From Xestospongia bergquistia (lineage: Eukaryota > Porifera > Demospongiae > Haplosclerida > Petrosiidae), in the NCBI GenBank assembly GCA_963965975.1, contig OZ014412.1, forward strand, positions 2,730,501 to 2,794,500: DNA of 64,000 nucleotides, written 5' to 3'. The position numbers and the translations under genes are program-made. Of the stretch, positions 62,101 through 64,000 are shown in pieces (within the stretch, counting starts at the first letter, position 1; the number at the start of each line of letters is the position of its first letter). Below the pieces are notes generated by a model. It saw only the letters and a list, made by a program, of their open reading frames with translations. It ran no database searches and was not told the DNA's origin.

Positions 62101-64000
62101 GAGAATGATGACACCATTTCTAGGATTCATTGTGACACTTCTAAGGGTGTCTTTGTTACATTGCAAAAGTGTAAATAGTAGTTATGGCATGCTCACAATA
62201 ACACTAATAACAAAATAAAGAAATAAACAATCTTATGAATAATTATATAAATTACATGTTTCAAGAGTTAATAACAAAATAAAACAAATAAACAATAATT
62301 ATATAAATAATTATAAAAAATTACACGTTTCACTATTTTATTTATTATATAGCTGTTCAGTTCATATTTATTCCATCTCCTAATATTGGAGTCTATCAAC
62401 TAGCACATTATCAATGTTCAGTGGATCATACTGGTGTGACTATTGCTTGGCTTGTTAATGGAACTGGTTCAACTAATAATAATATTATTCAACTTGGCAT
62501 TGTTACAAATGGAACAGGATCATCTAACTCCAGTCTTATCATACCTGGATATCGTCAATATAACAATACAGTAGTGACATGTGTTGCCTCAGGTTTTGTG
62601 GATGGTAATATTTATTTTAACTTCAGTGAATCTACACTGAGAATACAAGGTATAATTGACAATGGCAAGTGCATTAATTGCTTATTTCATAGTCTTAGTA
62701 CACAATGCTTACGTAATTGTTCTAAATATGATTAATGGTAGTTGAGATGGTGCAACGTATAAATTTACAGTAATAAGTAAGACCACCATGTTTGCATGAG
62801 TAGCTCTGATACCTCATATTATATTAGTGTTTTTAGTTGTGGCAAATTAAATCCATTGGTTTATAGGCCAAAGTCTGTACATTAAATAAATATTATATCA
62901 ACTCAGGTAGAATGTATGTAATTTATATTATACAAAATGGAAATGTTCTTGTTCGTATATAACTCCTTTTTATTTATAGGTGAACAGACTGAAACCACAC
63001 TTAATCTTTTTACCAATCCTCTTGATCCAGTTATTGTTGGTGCTAAAACACCTGATGGAGATAATATTTATATGATTGGGGAAAAGGATTCAAATGGCAA
63101 TCCCACAAAAATTCAAAGATTTGAAGTAGTGGATTTAGATGACAATTCTACTTTTACTAAACTTGATGAAAATGGTACAATAACTTCAGCTGTACACTCA
63201 AGTGGCATGACAATGAAATTTGAATGGGATTCCAATTATACCAGTGTACAGGTCACCCTCATTTTGCCAGACTCATCTCAACAAATTACTATTAACGTGG
63301 ACCTCACTGATGATACTACTAATGCTACTTTGGACATAGAAGATGAACTATTTGACAAACGAAGCATTCGTGACAATGAAATGCCACAAAAAAGTCAAGA
63401 ATCTCATGTAAACTATGCTAAAAAAGAAGTTAGATCAAAGAGAGACGCAACAAATTCTGCGCGTGTTTCCATTAATGTCTTATCTTGTGGACAACCAGAA
63501 CCAGATGCTATTGTCAAAGCAGATGCTTCATTTGATGATTCTACTACCACATACACTGCAGTACAATCTGATACTTCAGGTCTCTACTATGTATATATTC
63601 CAACAGTAGCATCCCCTACAATTGGTGAGGATATAGGAGAAGTCTGCAGTGCTATTGAAATGGTCCTAGATGAAGCCTGTAGCTGGTATGGTGAAATAAA
63701 AGATTATATAAGTTACTTCTCTAAACATAGTGTAGACAAACTCATCTGTTATTATCTTGGTAATGGTATTAAACTTGTAGTCCCCCAACTAAATTTGTTA
63801 CCTGTTTACAAATTTTGCAAGTCCATCTTTAAAGGAGTCCACTACTACTGTAACAAAATAAATGCACCAATTTTGTCTGGAGTAATAGATAAGAAAAAGA
63901 GCGAGTTGATCTGTGAACTTATTACTGATTACACTGATAATGCAATTGACTCCTTCAGAGATACCGAGGTTAGTCTTACCCCATTTGCCATCTTTCCTGC
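18449..64000 (+). CDS. giant modular Ig/FN3/Ser-Thr-repeat/NIDO gene, open at window end
   Basis: Single plus-strand gene model built from splice sites and phase. Order: signal peptide 18449-18515, Ig 18568-18864, FN3 18922-19200, Gly/Ser linker 20612-20650, then 29 Ser/Thr-rich exons between 21185 and 58007 with two NIDO cassettes (26047-26798 and 38616-39367). Six Ig exons follow in two trios (58560-60083 and 60290-61773), then an Ig exon 62353-62649 and a long last exon from 62980. Nearly every exon is phase 1-1, and each NIDO cassette as a whole enters and leaves in phase 1, so any subset joins in frame. The leader predicts a secreted or surface protein. If all exons were used, the repeat part alone would be about 1,327 residues. 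Whether the array is spliced in full, alternatively, or belongs to more than one transcript cannot be told from sequence. Confidence 0.65.
18568..18864 (+). CDS. Ig-like domain exon
   Basis: 297-nt phase 1-1 exon reading AVQFIFTPSPNIGVYQLAHY, with cysteines in HYQCSVDHTG and VRCLAFG. It is clearly paralogous to the Ig exons of the minus-strand receptors, which ties the two sides of the locus together. Confidence 0.8.
18922..19200 (+). CDS. FN3-like domain exon
   Basis: 279-nt phase 1-1 exon after a CT-rich acceptor. It encodes CFWSPPFSFNGVPIYGYIIN and GTYTISVAGNNSAGEG, an FN3-type pattern shared with 5600-5866 and 14375-14638. Confidence 0.75.
19201..20611 (+). other. intron with ancestral-looking repeat sequence
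   Basis: No exon is supported. About 20130-20310 resembles 26870-27030, 39440-39610 and 57650-57800, the segments that precede the post-NIDO exon copies. It may be an old copy of sequence now multiplied in the array. Confidence 0.4.
20612..20650 (+). CDS. Gly/Ser linker mini-exon
   Basis: 39-nt phase 1-1 exon reading GSGLGSGSGTNSS between ataaag and gtaagt. Its GSG-L/M-GS start resembles the first residues of the NIDO cassette (GSGMGSKYL). An exon this short is uncertain, but phase and both splice sites agree. Confidence 0.5.
21185..21322 (+). CDS. array exon 1
   Basis: Variant with NYETSKSLASFLD, STSLS and TPNVILG. These features recur in copies 9 and 26, marking one sub-family. Confidence 0.7.
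   Translation, partial: KQIMKLPSHWQVFLTYYSQQVHHFLSLFLQLTFCLLRSQLLQMLF
21582..21671 (+). mobile_element. solo Penelope-terminus fragment
   Basis: Single copy of the hammerhead and terminal repeat (GAGAGCTCTGTTCTTTTGTC, TTTAATTCTGTT) joined to array sequence on both sides, without the inverted partner. Confidence 0.75.
21587..21628 (+). ncRNA. hammerhead ribozyme motif in sense with host intron
   Basis: CTGT, CTGACGA, stem II CGC/GCG with a U-U outer pair, GAAA, stem III ACT-CGA-AGT, GTA, ACAG. Stem I is only four base pairs. Confidence 0.6.
21965..22346. mobile_element. MITE-like element, 382 bp
   Basis: Perfect 14-bp terminal inverted repeats ACATAGCTACCAAG and CTTGGTAGCTATGT. It interrupts the unit sequence acataataaacaac, which reads uninterrupted in the other units; the flanks overlap by at least AATA, taken as the target-site duplication (4 bp if the ends are as given, up to 6 bp if the element is trimmed). 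No protein is encoded. The family is not recognised. Confidence 0.8.
22422..22559 (+). CDS. array exon 2
   Basis: Consensus peptide. The short acceptor form ttttcttag lacks the extra ttttc seen in most units. The preceding intron carries the MITE. Confidence 0.7.
   Translation, partial: KQILKLPSHWQVVLTYYSQRVHPFLSLFLQLIFCLLRSQLLQLLF
23391..23528 (+). CDS. array exon 3
   Basis: Consensus peptide with one silent change in the first STSIS codons. It is followed by the longest TA microsatellite in the array. Confidence 0.7.
   Translation, partial: KQILKLPSHWQVVLTYYSQRVHLFLSLFLQLIFCLLRSQLLQLLF
23919..23988. repeat. longest TA microsatellite of the array
   Basis: About 70 bp of pure TA repeats in one unit. 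Corresponding tracts in other units are shorter and variable, and several hold mobile-element insertions. Confidence 0.9.
24565..24702 (+). CDS. array exon 4
   Basis: Consensus peptide. The unit is long (1,174 bp from copy 3) because part of the TA-flanking sequence is duplicated at 24.0-24.3 kb. Confidence 0.7.
   Translation, partial: KQILKLPSHWQVVLIYYSQRVHPFLSLFLQLIFCLLRSQLLQLLF
25517..25654 (+). CDS. array exon 5, pre-NIDO type
   Basis: Variant ETDYETFQSLASS with SVTPSS. It directly precedes the first NIDO cassette and has the same peptide as copy 14, which precedes the second. Confidence 0.7.
   Translation, partial: KQIMKLSSHWQVVLTYYSQQVHPFLSLLLRLTFCLLRSQLLQLLF
26047..26798 (+). CDS. 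NIDO domain cassette 1 (three exons)
   Basis: Exons 26047-26189, 26232-26516 and 26567-26798 enter in phase 1, pass through phase 0 twice and leave in phase 1. The protein reads GSGMGSKYLTFLNLGSQTN, YYTLY joined to ISSNGLLSFG, SAVVIAPFWDDIRL, NKVEAFLKLNKNVDLELDW and NTFQVVVASQGSTSYAIFTY. The N-G-x-x-S-F-G start, the I-A-P-F-W-D-D core and the F-Q-V-V-x-A-S-x-G strand are hallmarks of the extracellular NIDO domain found in nidogen, alpha-tectorin and MUC4. Introns are only about 42 and 50 nt. NIDO domains are extracellular matrix or mucin modules; the ligand here is unknown. Confidence 0.85.
27095..27223 (+). CDS. array exon 6, post-NIDO type
   Basis: 129-nt variant, three codons shorter: EIDFEPFQSSTNSLTMLFPV, STSISSSIDILSAMATPTPT, NILG. 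The LSAMATPTPTNILG ending is shared only with copies 15 and 29. Confidence 0.65.
27628..27807. mobile_element. solo inverted-repeat element with hammerhead, copy 1
   Basis: About 180 bp. The left arm AGAACAGAATTAAAGGACAA and onward and the right arm ending TTAATTCTGTTCT are complementary over about 38 bp and flank a hammerhead. The right side then carries the outer PLE terminus down to CTTCAGTA. It has no coding capacity and lies between TA tracts. Confidence 0.8.
27664..27706 (+). ncRNA. hammerhead ribozyme motif in sense with host intron
   Basis: GCTGT and ACAGC pair fully (stem I). Core CTGACGA, GAAA and triplet GTA are intact, stem III is ACT-CGG-AGT, and stem II is CGC/GCG with a U-U outer pair. 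Confidence 0.7.
28233..28370 (+). CDS. array exon 7
   Basis: Variant with LDLQFPA in place of LDLLFPA, shared with copy 16 in the duplicated block. Confidence 0.7.
   Translation, partial: KQILKLPSHWQVVLTYNSQRVHPFLSLFLQLIFCLLRSQLLQLLF
29212..29349 (+). CDS. array exon 8
   Basis: Starts ERNFETSQ and has LLFPTST. The donor is gtaagt rather than gtaaat, as in copy 17. Confidence 0.7.
   Translation, partial: KEILKLPSHWQVVLIYYSQRVHPFLSLFLQLIFCLLRSQLLQLLF
30181..30318 (+). CDS. array exon 9
   Basis: SKSLASFLELLFPASTSLS, SVTPSS and TPNVILG. The downstream intron lacks the CA microsatellite, as for copies 1 and 26. Confidence 0.7.
   Translation, partial: KQILKLPSHWQVFSNYYSQQVHHFLSLLLQLIFCLLRSQLLQMLF
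31315..31452 (+). CDS. array exon 10
   Basis: LDLLYPA and TPTFILG variants. A Penelope-like element lies in the intron that follows. Confidence 0.7.
   Translation, partial: KQILKLPSHWQVVLTYYTQRVHPFLSLFLQLIFCLLRSQLLQLLF
31965..32007 (-). ncRNA. hammerhead ribozyme motif, damaged core
   Basis: Minus-strand order: GCTGT, CTGACGA, stem II, then CAAA where GAAA is required, stem III ACT-CGG-AGT, cleavage triplet GTA, ACAGC. The G-to-C change in the invariant GAAA should abolish cleavage. Confidence 0.6.
32136..33497 (-). CDS. Penelope-like reverse transcriptase/GIY-YIG endonuclease, truncated, copy A
   Basis: 453-codon frame. Residues about 25-45 hold VEFYPSISEDQLKAALDF (motif A region), about 90-105 SLFDVTMGSYDGAEVCEL, about 120 GLYRDDGLAAF with the YxDD catalytic box, about 165 VNFLDITLNLNNGKYYPY. 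About 345-360 has a cysteine cluster (CTQKPWNCRKKDLCPLNGEC) and the end has the GIY-YIG part (VIYNAEV, VYIGLTEHAFKQ). This combination is diagnostic of Penelope-like elements. Motif A lacks the usual Phe-Asp (reads ALIVEF), and the endonuclease Arg after FKQ is Lys here, so the copy is probably inactive. Confidence 0.85.
   Translation of the reverse strand: MWKNSASVIEWFRDLGDKSSTLSPALIVEFYPSISEDQLKAALDFAKQHTTISQQDTEIIFHSRKFLLFDKDKPWIKREGNSLFDVTMGSYDGAEVCELVGIYVLNILANKYDKSKIGLYRDDGLAAFKNISGSKADKIKKDITKIFKETGLRITIQTNLKVVNFLDITLNLNNGKYYPYRKPNDKPVYIHKQSNHPPNIIKKLPDSISRHISDISHDKEIFNQAAPLYVDALKSCGYSENLHYRDEQPKKSKRNRQRNIIRFNPPFSKNVSTNVGQKFLKLIAKHFPENSRLHKIFNKNTVKVSYSCMPNLANIIKAHNNEVSKDTSTCTQKPWNCRKKDLCPLNGECQSNNVIYNAEVENMRRNEKKVYIGLTEHAFKQKYSNHMQSIRHEKYGNSTELSKYIWQLKKEGKEFKITWSINRRAQAYSNTTKRCDLCLTEKLSIINADKTPP
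34054..34639 (+). pseudogene. GIY-YIG part of PLE, broken
   Basis: Two open pieces, 34054-34254 (KHFPEDSRLHKIF, VSYSCMPNLANIIKAHNNEV) and 34418-34639 (KKEGEEFKITWSINRR to YYLAHFSRDKT), are in different frames. A stop interrupts the endonuclease region near 34343 (FKQR then TAA). Confidence 0.7.
34688..34730 (+). ncRNA. hammerhead ribozyme motif in sense with host intron
   Basis: GCTGT, CTGACGA, stem II CGC/GCG with a U-U outer pair, GAAA, stem III ACT-CGG-AGT, GTA, then ACATC, which leaves one mismatch in stem I. Confidence 0.6.
35198..35335 (+). CDS. array exon 11
   Basis: SLANSLDLL and SVTPSS variant. Copies 11, 12 and 13 have the same peptide and nearly identical introns, the youngest local expansion. 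Confidence 0.7.
   Translation, partial: KQILKLPSHWQIVLTYYSQRVHPFLSLLLQLIFCLLRSQLLQLLF
36161..36298 (+). CDS. array exon 12
   Basis: Same peptide as copy 11; 963 bp downstream of it. Confidence 0.7.
   Translation, partial: KQILKLPSHWQIVLTYYSQRVHPFLSLLLQLIFCLLRSQLLQLLF
37121..37258 (+). CDS. array exon 13
   Basis: Same peptide as copies 11 and 12. The intron after it resembles the one after copy 4, showing where the larger 25-29 kb duplicate joins. Confidence 0.7.
   Translation, partial: KQILKLPSHWQIVLTYYSQRVHPFLSLLLQLIFCLLRSQLLQLLF
38086..38223 (+). CDS. array exon 14, pre-NIDO type
   Basis: ETDYETFQSLASS, same peptide as copy 5, lying 12,569 bp downstream of it. Confidence 0.7.
   Translation, partial: KQIMKLSSHWQVVLTYYSQQVHPFLSLLLRLTFCLLRSQLLQLLF
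38616..39367 (+). CDS. NIDO domain cassette 2 (three exons)
   Basis: Exons 38616-38758, 38801-39085 and 39136-39367. Exons and short introns look identical or nearly so to cassette 1, at a constant offset of 12,569 bp; one intron base differs (attacatc against attacagc). All NIDO landmarks listed for cassette 1 are kept. Confidence 0.85.
39662..39790 (+). CDS. array exon 15, post-NIDO type
   Basis: 129-nt exon with the same peptide as copy 6 (LSAMATPTPTNILG ending). Confidence 0.65.
40197..40374. mobile_element. solo inverted-repeat element with hammerhead, copy 2
   Basis: Same structure and same flanks as 27628-27807 within the 12.57-kb duplicate block, so it was duplicated with the block. 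Confidence 0.8.
40231..40273 (+). ncRNA. hammerhead ribozyme motif with weakened stem II
   Basis: As 27664-27706 but stem II reads TCGCATAACACGT, which loses one of the three base pairs. Confidence 0.6.
40780..40917 (+). CDS. array exon 16
   Basis: SLTSSLDLQFPA variant; partner of copy 7. Confidence 0.7.
41695..41832 (+). CDS. array exon 17
   Basis: LDFLFPTST variant with a gtaagt donor; partner of copy 8. Confidence 0.7.
   Translation, partial: KQILKLPSHWQVVLIFYSQRVHPFLSLFLQLIFCLLRSQLLQLLF
42646..42783 (+). CDS. array exon 18
   Basis: Consensus peptide with the short acceptor tttcttag. Confidence 0.7.
   Translation, partial: KQILKLPSHWQVVLIYYSQRVHPFLSLFLQLIFCLLRSQLLQLLF
43584..43721 (+). 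CDS. array exon 19
   Basis: SLAYSLDLL and SVTPSS variant; the unit resembles that of copy 24. Confidence 0.7.
44545..44682 (+). CDS. array exon 20
   Basis: LLFPTST variant with acceptor cttatcttag. Confidence 0.7.
   Translation, partial: KQILKLPSHWQVVLIYYSQRVHPFLSLFLQLIFCLLRSQLLQLLF
45483..45620 (+). CDS. array exon 21
   Basis: SLANSLDLL, STSLS and SVTPSS; same peptide as copy 22. Confidence 0.7.
   Translation, partial: KQILKLPSHWQIVLTYYSQRVRHFLSLLLQLIFCLLRSQLLQLLF
46437..46574 (+). CDS. array exon 22
   Basis: Same peptide as copy 21. The second large Penelope-like element is in the following intron. Confidence 0.7.
   Translation, partial: KQILKLPSHWQIVLTYYSQRVRHFLSLLLQLIFCLLRSQLLQLLF
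47091..47133 (-). ncRNA. hammerhead ribozyme motif, intact core
   Basis: Minus-strand order: stem I GCTGT; core CTGACGA; stem II ACGC and GCGT around ATAAC; GAAA; stem III ACT and AGT around CGG; cleavage triplet GTA; stem I ACAGC. All conserved core positions and three stems are present with no mismatch. This is the best candidate for an active type I hammerhead in the window. Confidence 0.8.
47182..48636 (-). CDS. Penelope-like reverse transcriptase/GIY-YIG endonuclease, copy B
   Basis: 484-codon frame with the same landmarks as copy A: VEFYPSISEDQL, GLYRDDGLAAF, VNFLDITLNLNNG, the cysteine cluster CNCRKKDLCPLNGEC and VYIGLTEHAFKQRYSNHMQS. Here the Arg after FKQ is intact. A 12-nt internal duplication gives CELVCELVG. 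The C-terminus runs further than copy A, to YYLEHFSRDKT. As in copy A, the Asp of motif A is missing (HTSPALIVEF) and the N-terminal part of the reverse transcriptase is absent. Confidence 0.85.
   Translation of the reverse strand: MWKNSASVIEWFRDLGDKSKHTSPALIVEFYPSISEDQLKAALDFAKQHITISQQDTEIIFHSRKSLLFDKDKPWIKREGNSLFDVTMGSYDGAEVCELVCELVGIYVLNILANKYDKSKIGLYRDDGLAAFKNISGSKADKIKKDITKIFKETGLRITIQTNLKVVNFLDITLNLNNGKYYPYRKPNDKPVYIHKQSNHPPNIIKNLPDSISRRISDISHDKEIFNQAAPLYVDALKSCGYSENLHYRDEQPKKSKRNRQRNIIWFNPPFSKNVSTNVGQKFLKLIAKHFPENSRLHKIFNKNTVKVSYSCMPNLANIIKAHNNEVSMDTSTSTQKPCNCRKKDLCPLNGECQSNNIIYNAEVENMRRNEKKVYIGLTEHAFKQRYSNHMQSIRHEKYGNSTELSKYIRQLKKKGKEFKITWSINRRAQAHSNITKRCDLCLTEKLSIINADKTTTLNKRSELVSKCQHENKYYLEHFSRDKT
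49177..49314 (+). CDS. array exon 23
   Basis: Most altered of the 138-nt copies: ETNSETSQSLGSS, LLFPTST, IDISSTK and TPTFILG. Still open. Confidence 0.65.
   Translation, partial: KQILKLPSHWEVVLTYYSQRVHPFLSLFLQLIFRLLRSQLLQLLF
49838..49880 (-). ncRNA. hammerhead ribozyme motif
   Basis: Minus-strand CTGACGA, stem II CGC/GCG with a U-U outer pair, GAAA, stem III ACT-CGG-AGT, GTA. Stem I is ACTGT against ACAGC, with one mismatch at the far end. Confidence 0.65.
49929..50447 (-). CDS. PLE GIY-YIG endonuclease half, left arm
   Basis: 172-codon open frame from MPNLANIIKAHNNEV through CNCRKKDLCPLNGEC and VYIGLTEHAFKQRYSNHMQS to FSRDKT. The frame is broken just upstream, and no reverse transcriptase remains. 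Confidence 0.75.
   Translation of the reverse strand: MPNLANIIKAHNNEVSKDTSMRMQKPCNCRKKDLCPLNGECQSNNIIYNAEVENMRRNEKKVYIGLTEHAFKQRYSNHMQSIRHEKYGNSTELSKYVWQLKKEGEKFKINWSINRRAQAYSNTTNRCDLCLTEKLSIINADKTTTLNKRSELVSKCRHENKYYLTHFSRDKT
50739..51350 (+). CDS. PLE GIY-YIG endonuclease half, right arm
   Basis: Open from about EAFLKLITKHFPEDSRLHKI through CNCRKKDLCPLNGEC and VYIGLTEHAFKQRYSNHMQS to YYLANFSRDKT. It mirrors the left arm on the opposite strand. In-frame sequence upstream of the junction belongs to antisense of the other arm, so the apparent start at 50700 is not meaningful. Confidence 0.7.
   Translation, partial: AFLKLITKHFPEDSRLHKIFNENTVKVNYSCMPNLANIIKAHNNGVSKDTNMRTQKPCNCRKKDLCPLNGECQSNNIIYNAEVENMRRNEKKVYIGLTEHAFKQRYSNHMQSIRHEKYGNSTELSKYIRQLKKKGKEFKITWSINRRAQAHSNITKRCDLCLTEKLSIINADKTTTLNKRSELVSKCRHENKYYLANFSRDKT
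51399..51441 (+). ncRNA. hammerhead ribozyme motif in sense with host intron
   Basis: Stem II is fully paired (ACGC with GCGT). Stem I has one mismatch (GCTGT with ACATC). Core CTGACGA and GAAA and triplet GTA are intact. Confidence 0.7.
51915..52052 (+). CDS. array exon 24
   Basis: SLANSLDLL and SVTPSS variant with acceptor tttattag. Confidence 0.7.
52874..53011 (+). CDS. array exon 25
   Basis: Consensus peptide. Confidence 0.7.
   Translation, partial: KQILKLPSHWQVVLIYYSQRVHPFLSLFLQLIFCLLRSQLLQLLF
53864..54001 (+). CDS. array exon 26
   Basis: SKSLASFLDLL, STSLS and TPNIILG; belongs to the copy 1/copy 9 sub-family and is followed by an intron lacking the CA tract. Confidence 0.7.
   Translation, partial: KQILKLPSHWQVFLTYYSQQVHHFLSLLLQLTFCLLRSQLLQILF
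54994..55131 (+). CDS. array exon 27
   Basis: NFEISQ and LDLLYPA variant. The following intron has lost about 50 bp between the CA tract and the TAGTACCTGAC segment. Confidence 0.7.
   Translation, partial: KQILKFPSHWQVVLTYYTQRVHPFLSLFLQLIFCLLRSQLLQLLF
55895..56032 (+). CDS. array exon 28
   Basis: STSLS and SVTPSS variant. It is followed by sequence that in units 5 and 14 leads to a NIDO cassette. Confidence 0.7.
   Translation, partial: KQILKLPSHWQVVLTYYSQQVRHFLSLLLQLTFCLLRSQLLQLLF
56450..56600 (+). pseudogene. third NIDO cassette, reduced to its first residues
   Basis: The intron before NIDO cassettes 1 and 2 is recognisable from about 56110, and the acceptor ttcaatag is kept at about 56531. 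Only ASGMGP of the first NIDO exon follows before the sequence diverges and stops. The other two NIDO exons are absent. Confidence 0.65.
56600..57640. other. degenerate array sequence and intron
   Basis: No exon is supported. About 57225-57350 retains a short TA tract and a worn copy of the unit segment around ttattgaggtttataaaat. The rest is AT-rich. Confidence 0.4.
57873..58007 (+). CDS. array exon 29, post-NIDO type
   Basis: 135-nt exon: ETDFETLQSLTSSLTVLLPV, STSIFVTPSIDILSAMATPT, PTNILG. It has the post-NIDO ending, so it marks a third NIDO module whose NIDO exons were lost. Confidence 0.65.
58560..58865 (+). CDS. Ig-like exon, trio 1 member A
   Basis: 306-nt exon from APQLSIALNPSDTIFTLGTT through VTLTCSVS, FTWYKDYTII to AGNYTCVAHISID. 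It shows Ig hallmarks: C, W, then D-x-A-G-N-Y-T-C. Phase 1-1. Confidence 0.8.
59076..59135. repeat. CT microsatellite at a splice acceptor
   Basis: About 60 bp of CT repeats forming a very long polypyrimidine tract just before the tttag acceptor at 59138. The matching tract in trio 2 is much shorter. Confidence 0.9.
59139..59513 (+). CDS. Ig-like exon, trio 1 member B
   Basis: 375-nt phase 1-1 exon: ILYFTNPTGEPYLAGTSREL, QCLVTGLNTYND, LDTGEYTCIVSV. The two cysteines and D-T-G-E-Y-T-C are Ig-typical. Confidence 0.75.
59751..60083 (+). CDS. Ig-like exon, trio 1 member C
   Basis: 333-nt phase 1-1 exon: APTPSVSLISSSSHFPNQPN, ITFNCTCTV, VFVWTINNVDV, SSAGQYEISCRVNINVTG. Same fold signature, with several sequons. 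Confidence 0.75.
60290..60595 (+). CDS. Ig-like exon, trio 2 member A
   Basis: Same length and near-identical to 58560-58865; differences include CIVSFTESLN for CSVSLNNSLY and DKAGNYTC for DEAGNYTC. Confidence 0.8.
60827..61201 (+). CDS. Ig-like exon, trio 2 member B
   Basis: Same length as 59139-59513. Differences cluster at the start (PTPNSCNIILYFID against PMPKSCDIILYFTN); the rest is almost unchanged. Confidence 0.75.
61441..61773 (+). CDS. Ig-like exon, trio 2 member C
   Basis: Same length as 59751-60083, with VFVWTVDNVDV for VFVWTINNVDV and SSINNTVISITG for SSINSTFVTITG. Confidence 0.75.
61774..62352 (+). other. intron without recognised features
   Basis: AT-rich intron between the last trio exon and the following Ig exon. 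Nothing coding or structured is supported. Confidence 0.5.
62353..62649 (+). CDS. Ig-like domain exon, second copy of the N-terminal type
   Basis: 297-nt phase 1-1 exon: AVQFIFIPSPNIGVYQLAHY, HYQCSVDHTG, VTCVASG. It belongs to the same family as 18568-18864. That exon is the first after a leader, so this copy could be internal or could once have headed its own gene. Confidence 0.75.
62980..64000 (+). CDS. long C-terminal exon with a furin-type site, open at window end
   Basis: Begins GEQTETTLNLFTNPLDPVIV and stays open for more than 1,000 nt to the edge. The first part looks like a beta-rich ectodomain with sequons (WDSNYTSVQVTLILPDSSQQ). At 63432-63443 it reads RSKR followed by DATN, a classic proprotein-convertase site. 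A cysteine-bearing region follows (LSCGQPEPDA, EVCSAIEMVLDEACSWYG, KLICYYLGNG, YKFCKSIFKGVHYYC). I do not recognise a named domain. No transmembrane segment is seen before the window ends. Confidence 0.7.

Noticed and set aside
18449-64000. Sponge aggregation factor gene
   Set aside because: Considered because of the size and surface nature of the gene, but I see no Calx-beta repeats, and I cannot confirm the C-terminal region as a Wreath domain by eye.
1-64000. tRNA or rRNA genes
   Set aside because: No A-box/B-box pair with a cloverleaf and no rRNA-like segment was noticed on either strand; a covariance search would be needed to be certain.

Overview
This is AT-rich eukaryotic DNA with spliced genes: short exons, GT-AG introns rich in TA and CA microsatellites, and no bacterial gene organisation. 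The domain mix (Ig-like, FN3-like, SRCR and NIDO ectodomains, single transmembrane segments, tyrosine-motif tails) and the compact introns suggest an early-branching animal. A demosponge such as Amphimedon queenslandica is my best guess; that is inference from style and cannot be proven here.

Layout. (1) 0.4-18.0 kb, minus strand: a cluster of receptor genes and remnants. Two members (2982-6375 and 12398-16225) share an exon-by-exon plan: signal peptide, Ig-like domain, FN3-like domain, shared membrane-proximal exons, transmembrane exon, tail with tyrosine motifs. A third receptor (8.65-10.95 kb) lacks a visible 5' end. An SRCR gene (0.43-2.09 kb) carries apparent frameshifts, and other fragments look decayed. 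(2) 18.4-64.0 kb, plus strand: one very large modular gene reading away from the cluster. It starts with a signal peptide, Ig and FN3 exons paralogous to the minus-strand receptors, then a Gly/Ser linker. It then runs through a roughly 37-kb array of about 0.95-kb units, each carrying one Ser/Thr-rich exon of 138 nt (29 copies, all open, all phase 1-1). The array is interrupted by two three-exon NIDO cassettes. After it come two tandem trios of Ig exons, one more Ig exon and a long C-terminal exon with a furin-type RSKR site, still open at the window end.

(3) Inside the array introns lie Penelope-like retroelements (GIY-YIG endonuclease, YRDD reverse transcriptase) with terminal inverted repeats, short solo derivatives, and eight hammerhead-ribozyme motifs that I folded by eye. 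A 382-bp MITE-like insertion is also present. Several elements sit in TA microsatellites, and flanking sequence shows that some were copied as part of larger segmental duplications.

Main idea: the plus-strand gene appears to grow and diversify by duplicating symmetric phase 1-1 exon units. The result would be either a very long mucin-like stalk (about 1,327 residues if all 29 exons are used) or a large pool of alternative cassettes. NIDO plus Ser/Thr-rich repeats resembles the broad plan of MUC4-type proteins, and Ig/FN3 modules with tyrosine tails next door suggest a cell-surface recognition locus. Exon boundaries were assigned by eye from splice consensus and phase; no expression evidence was available.
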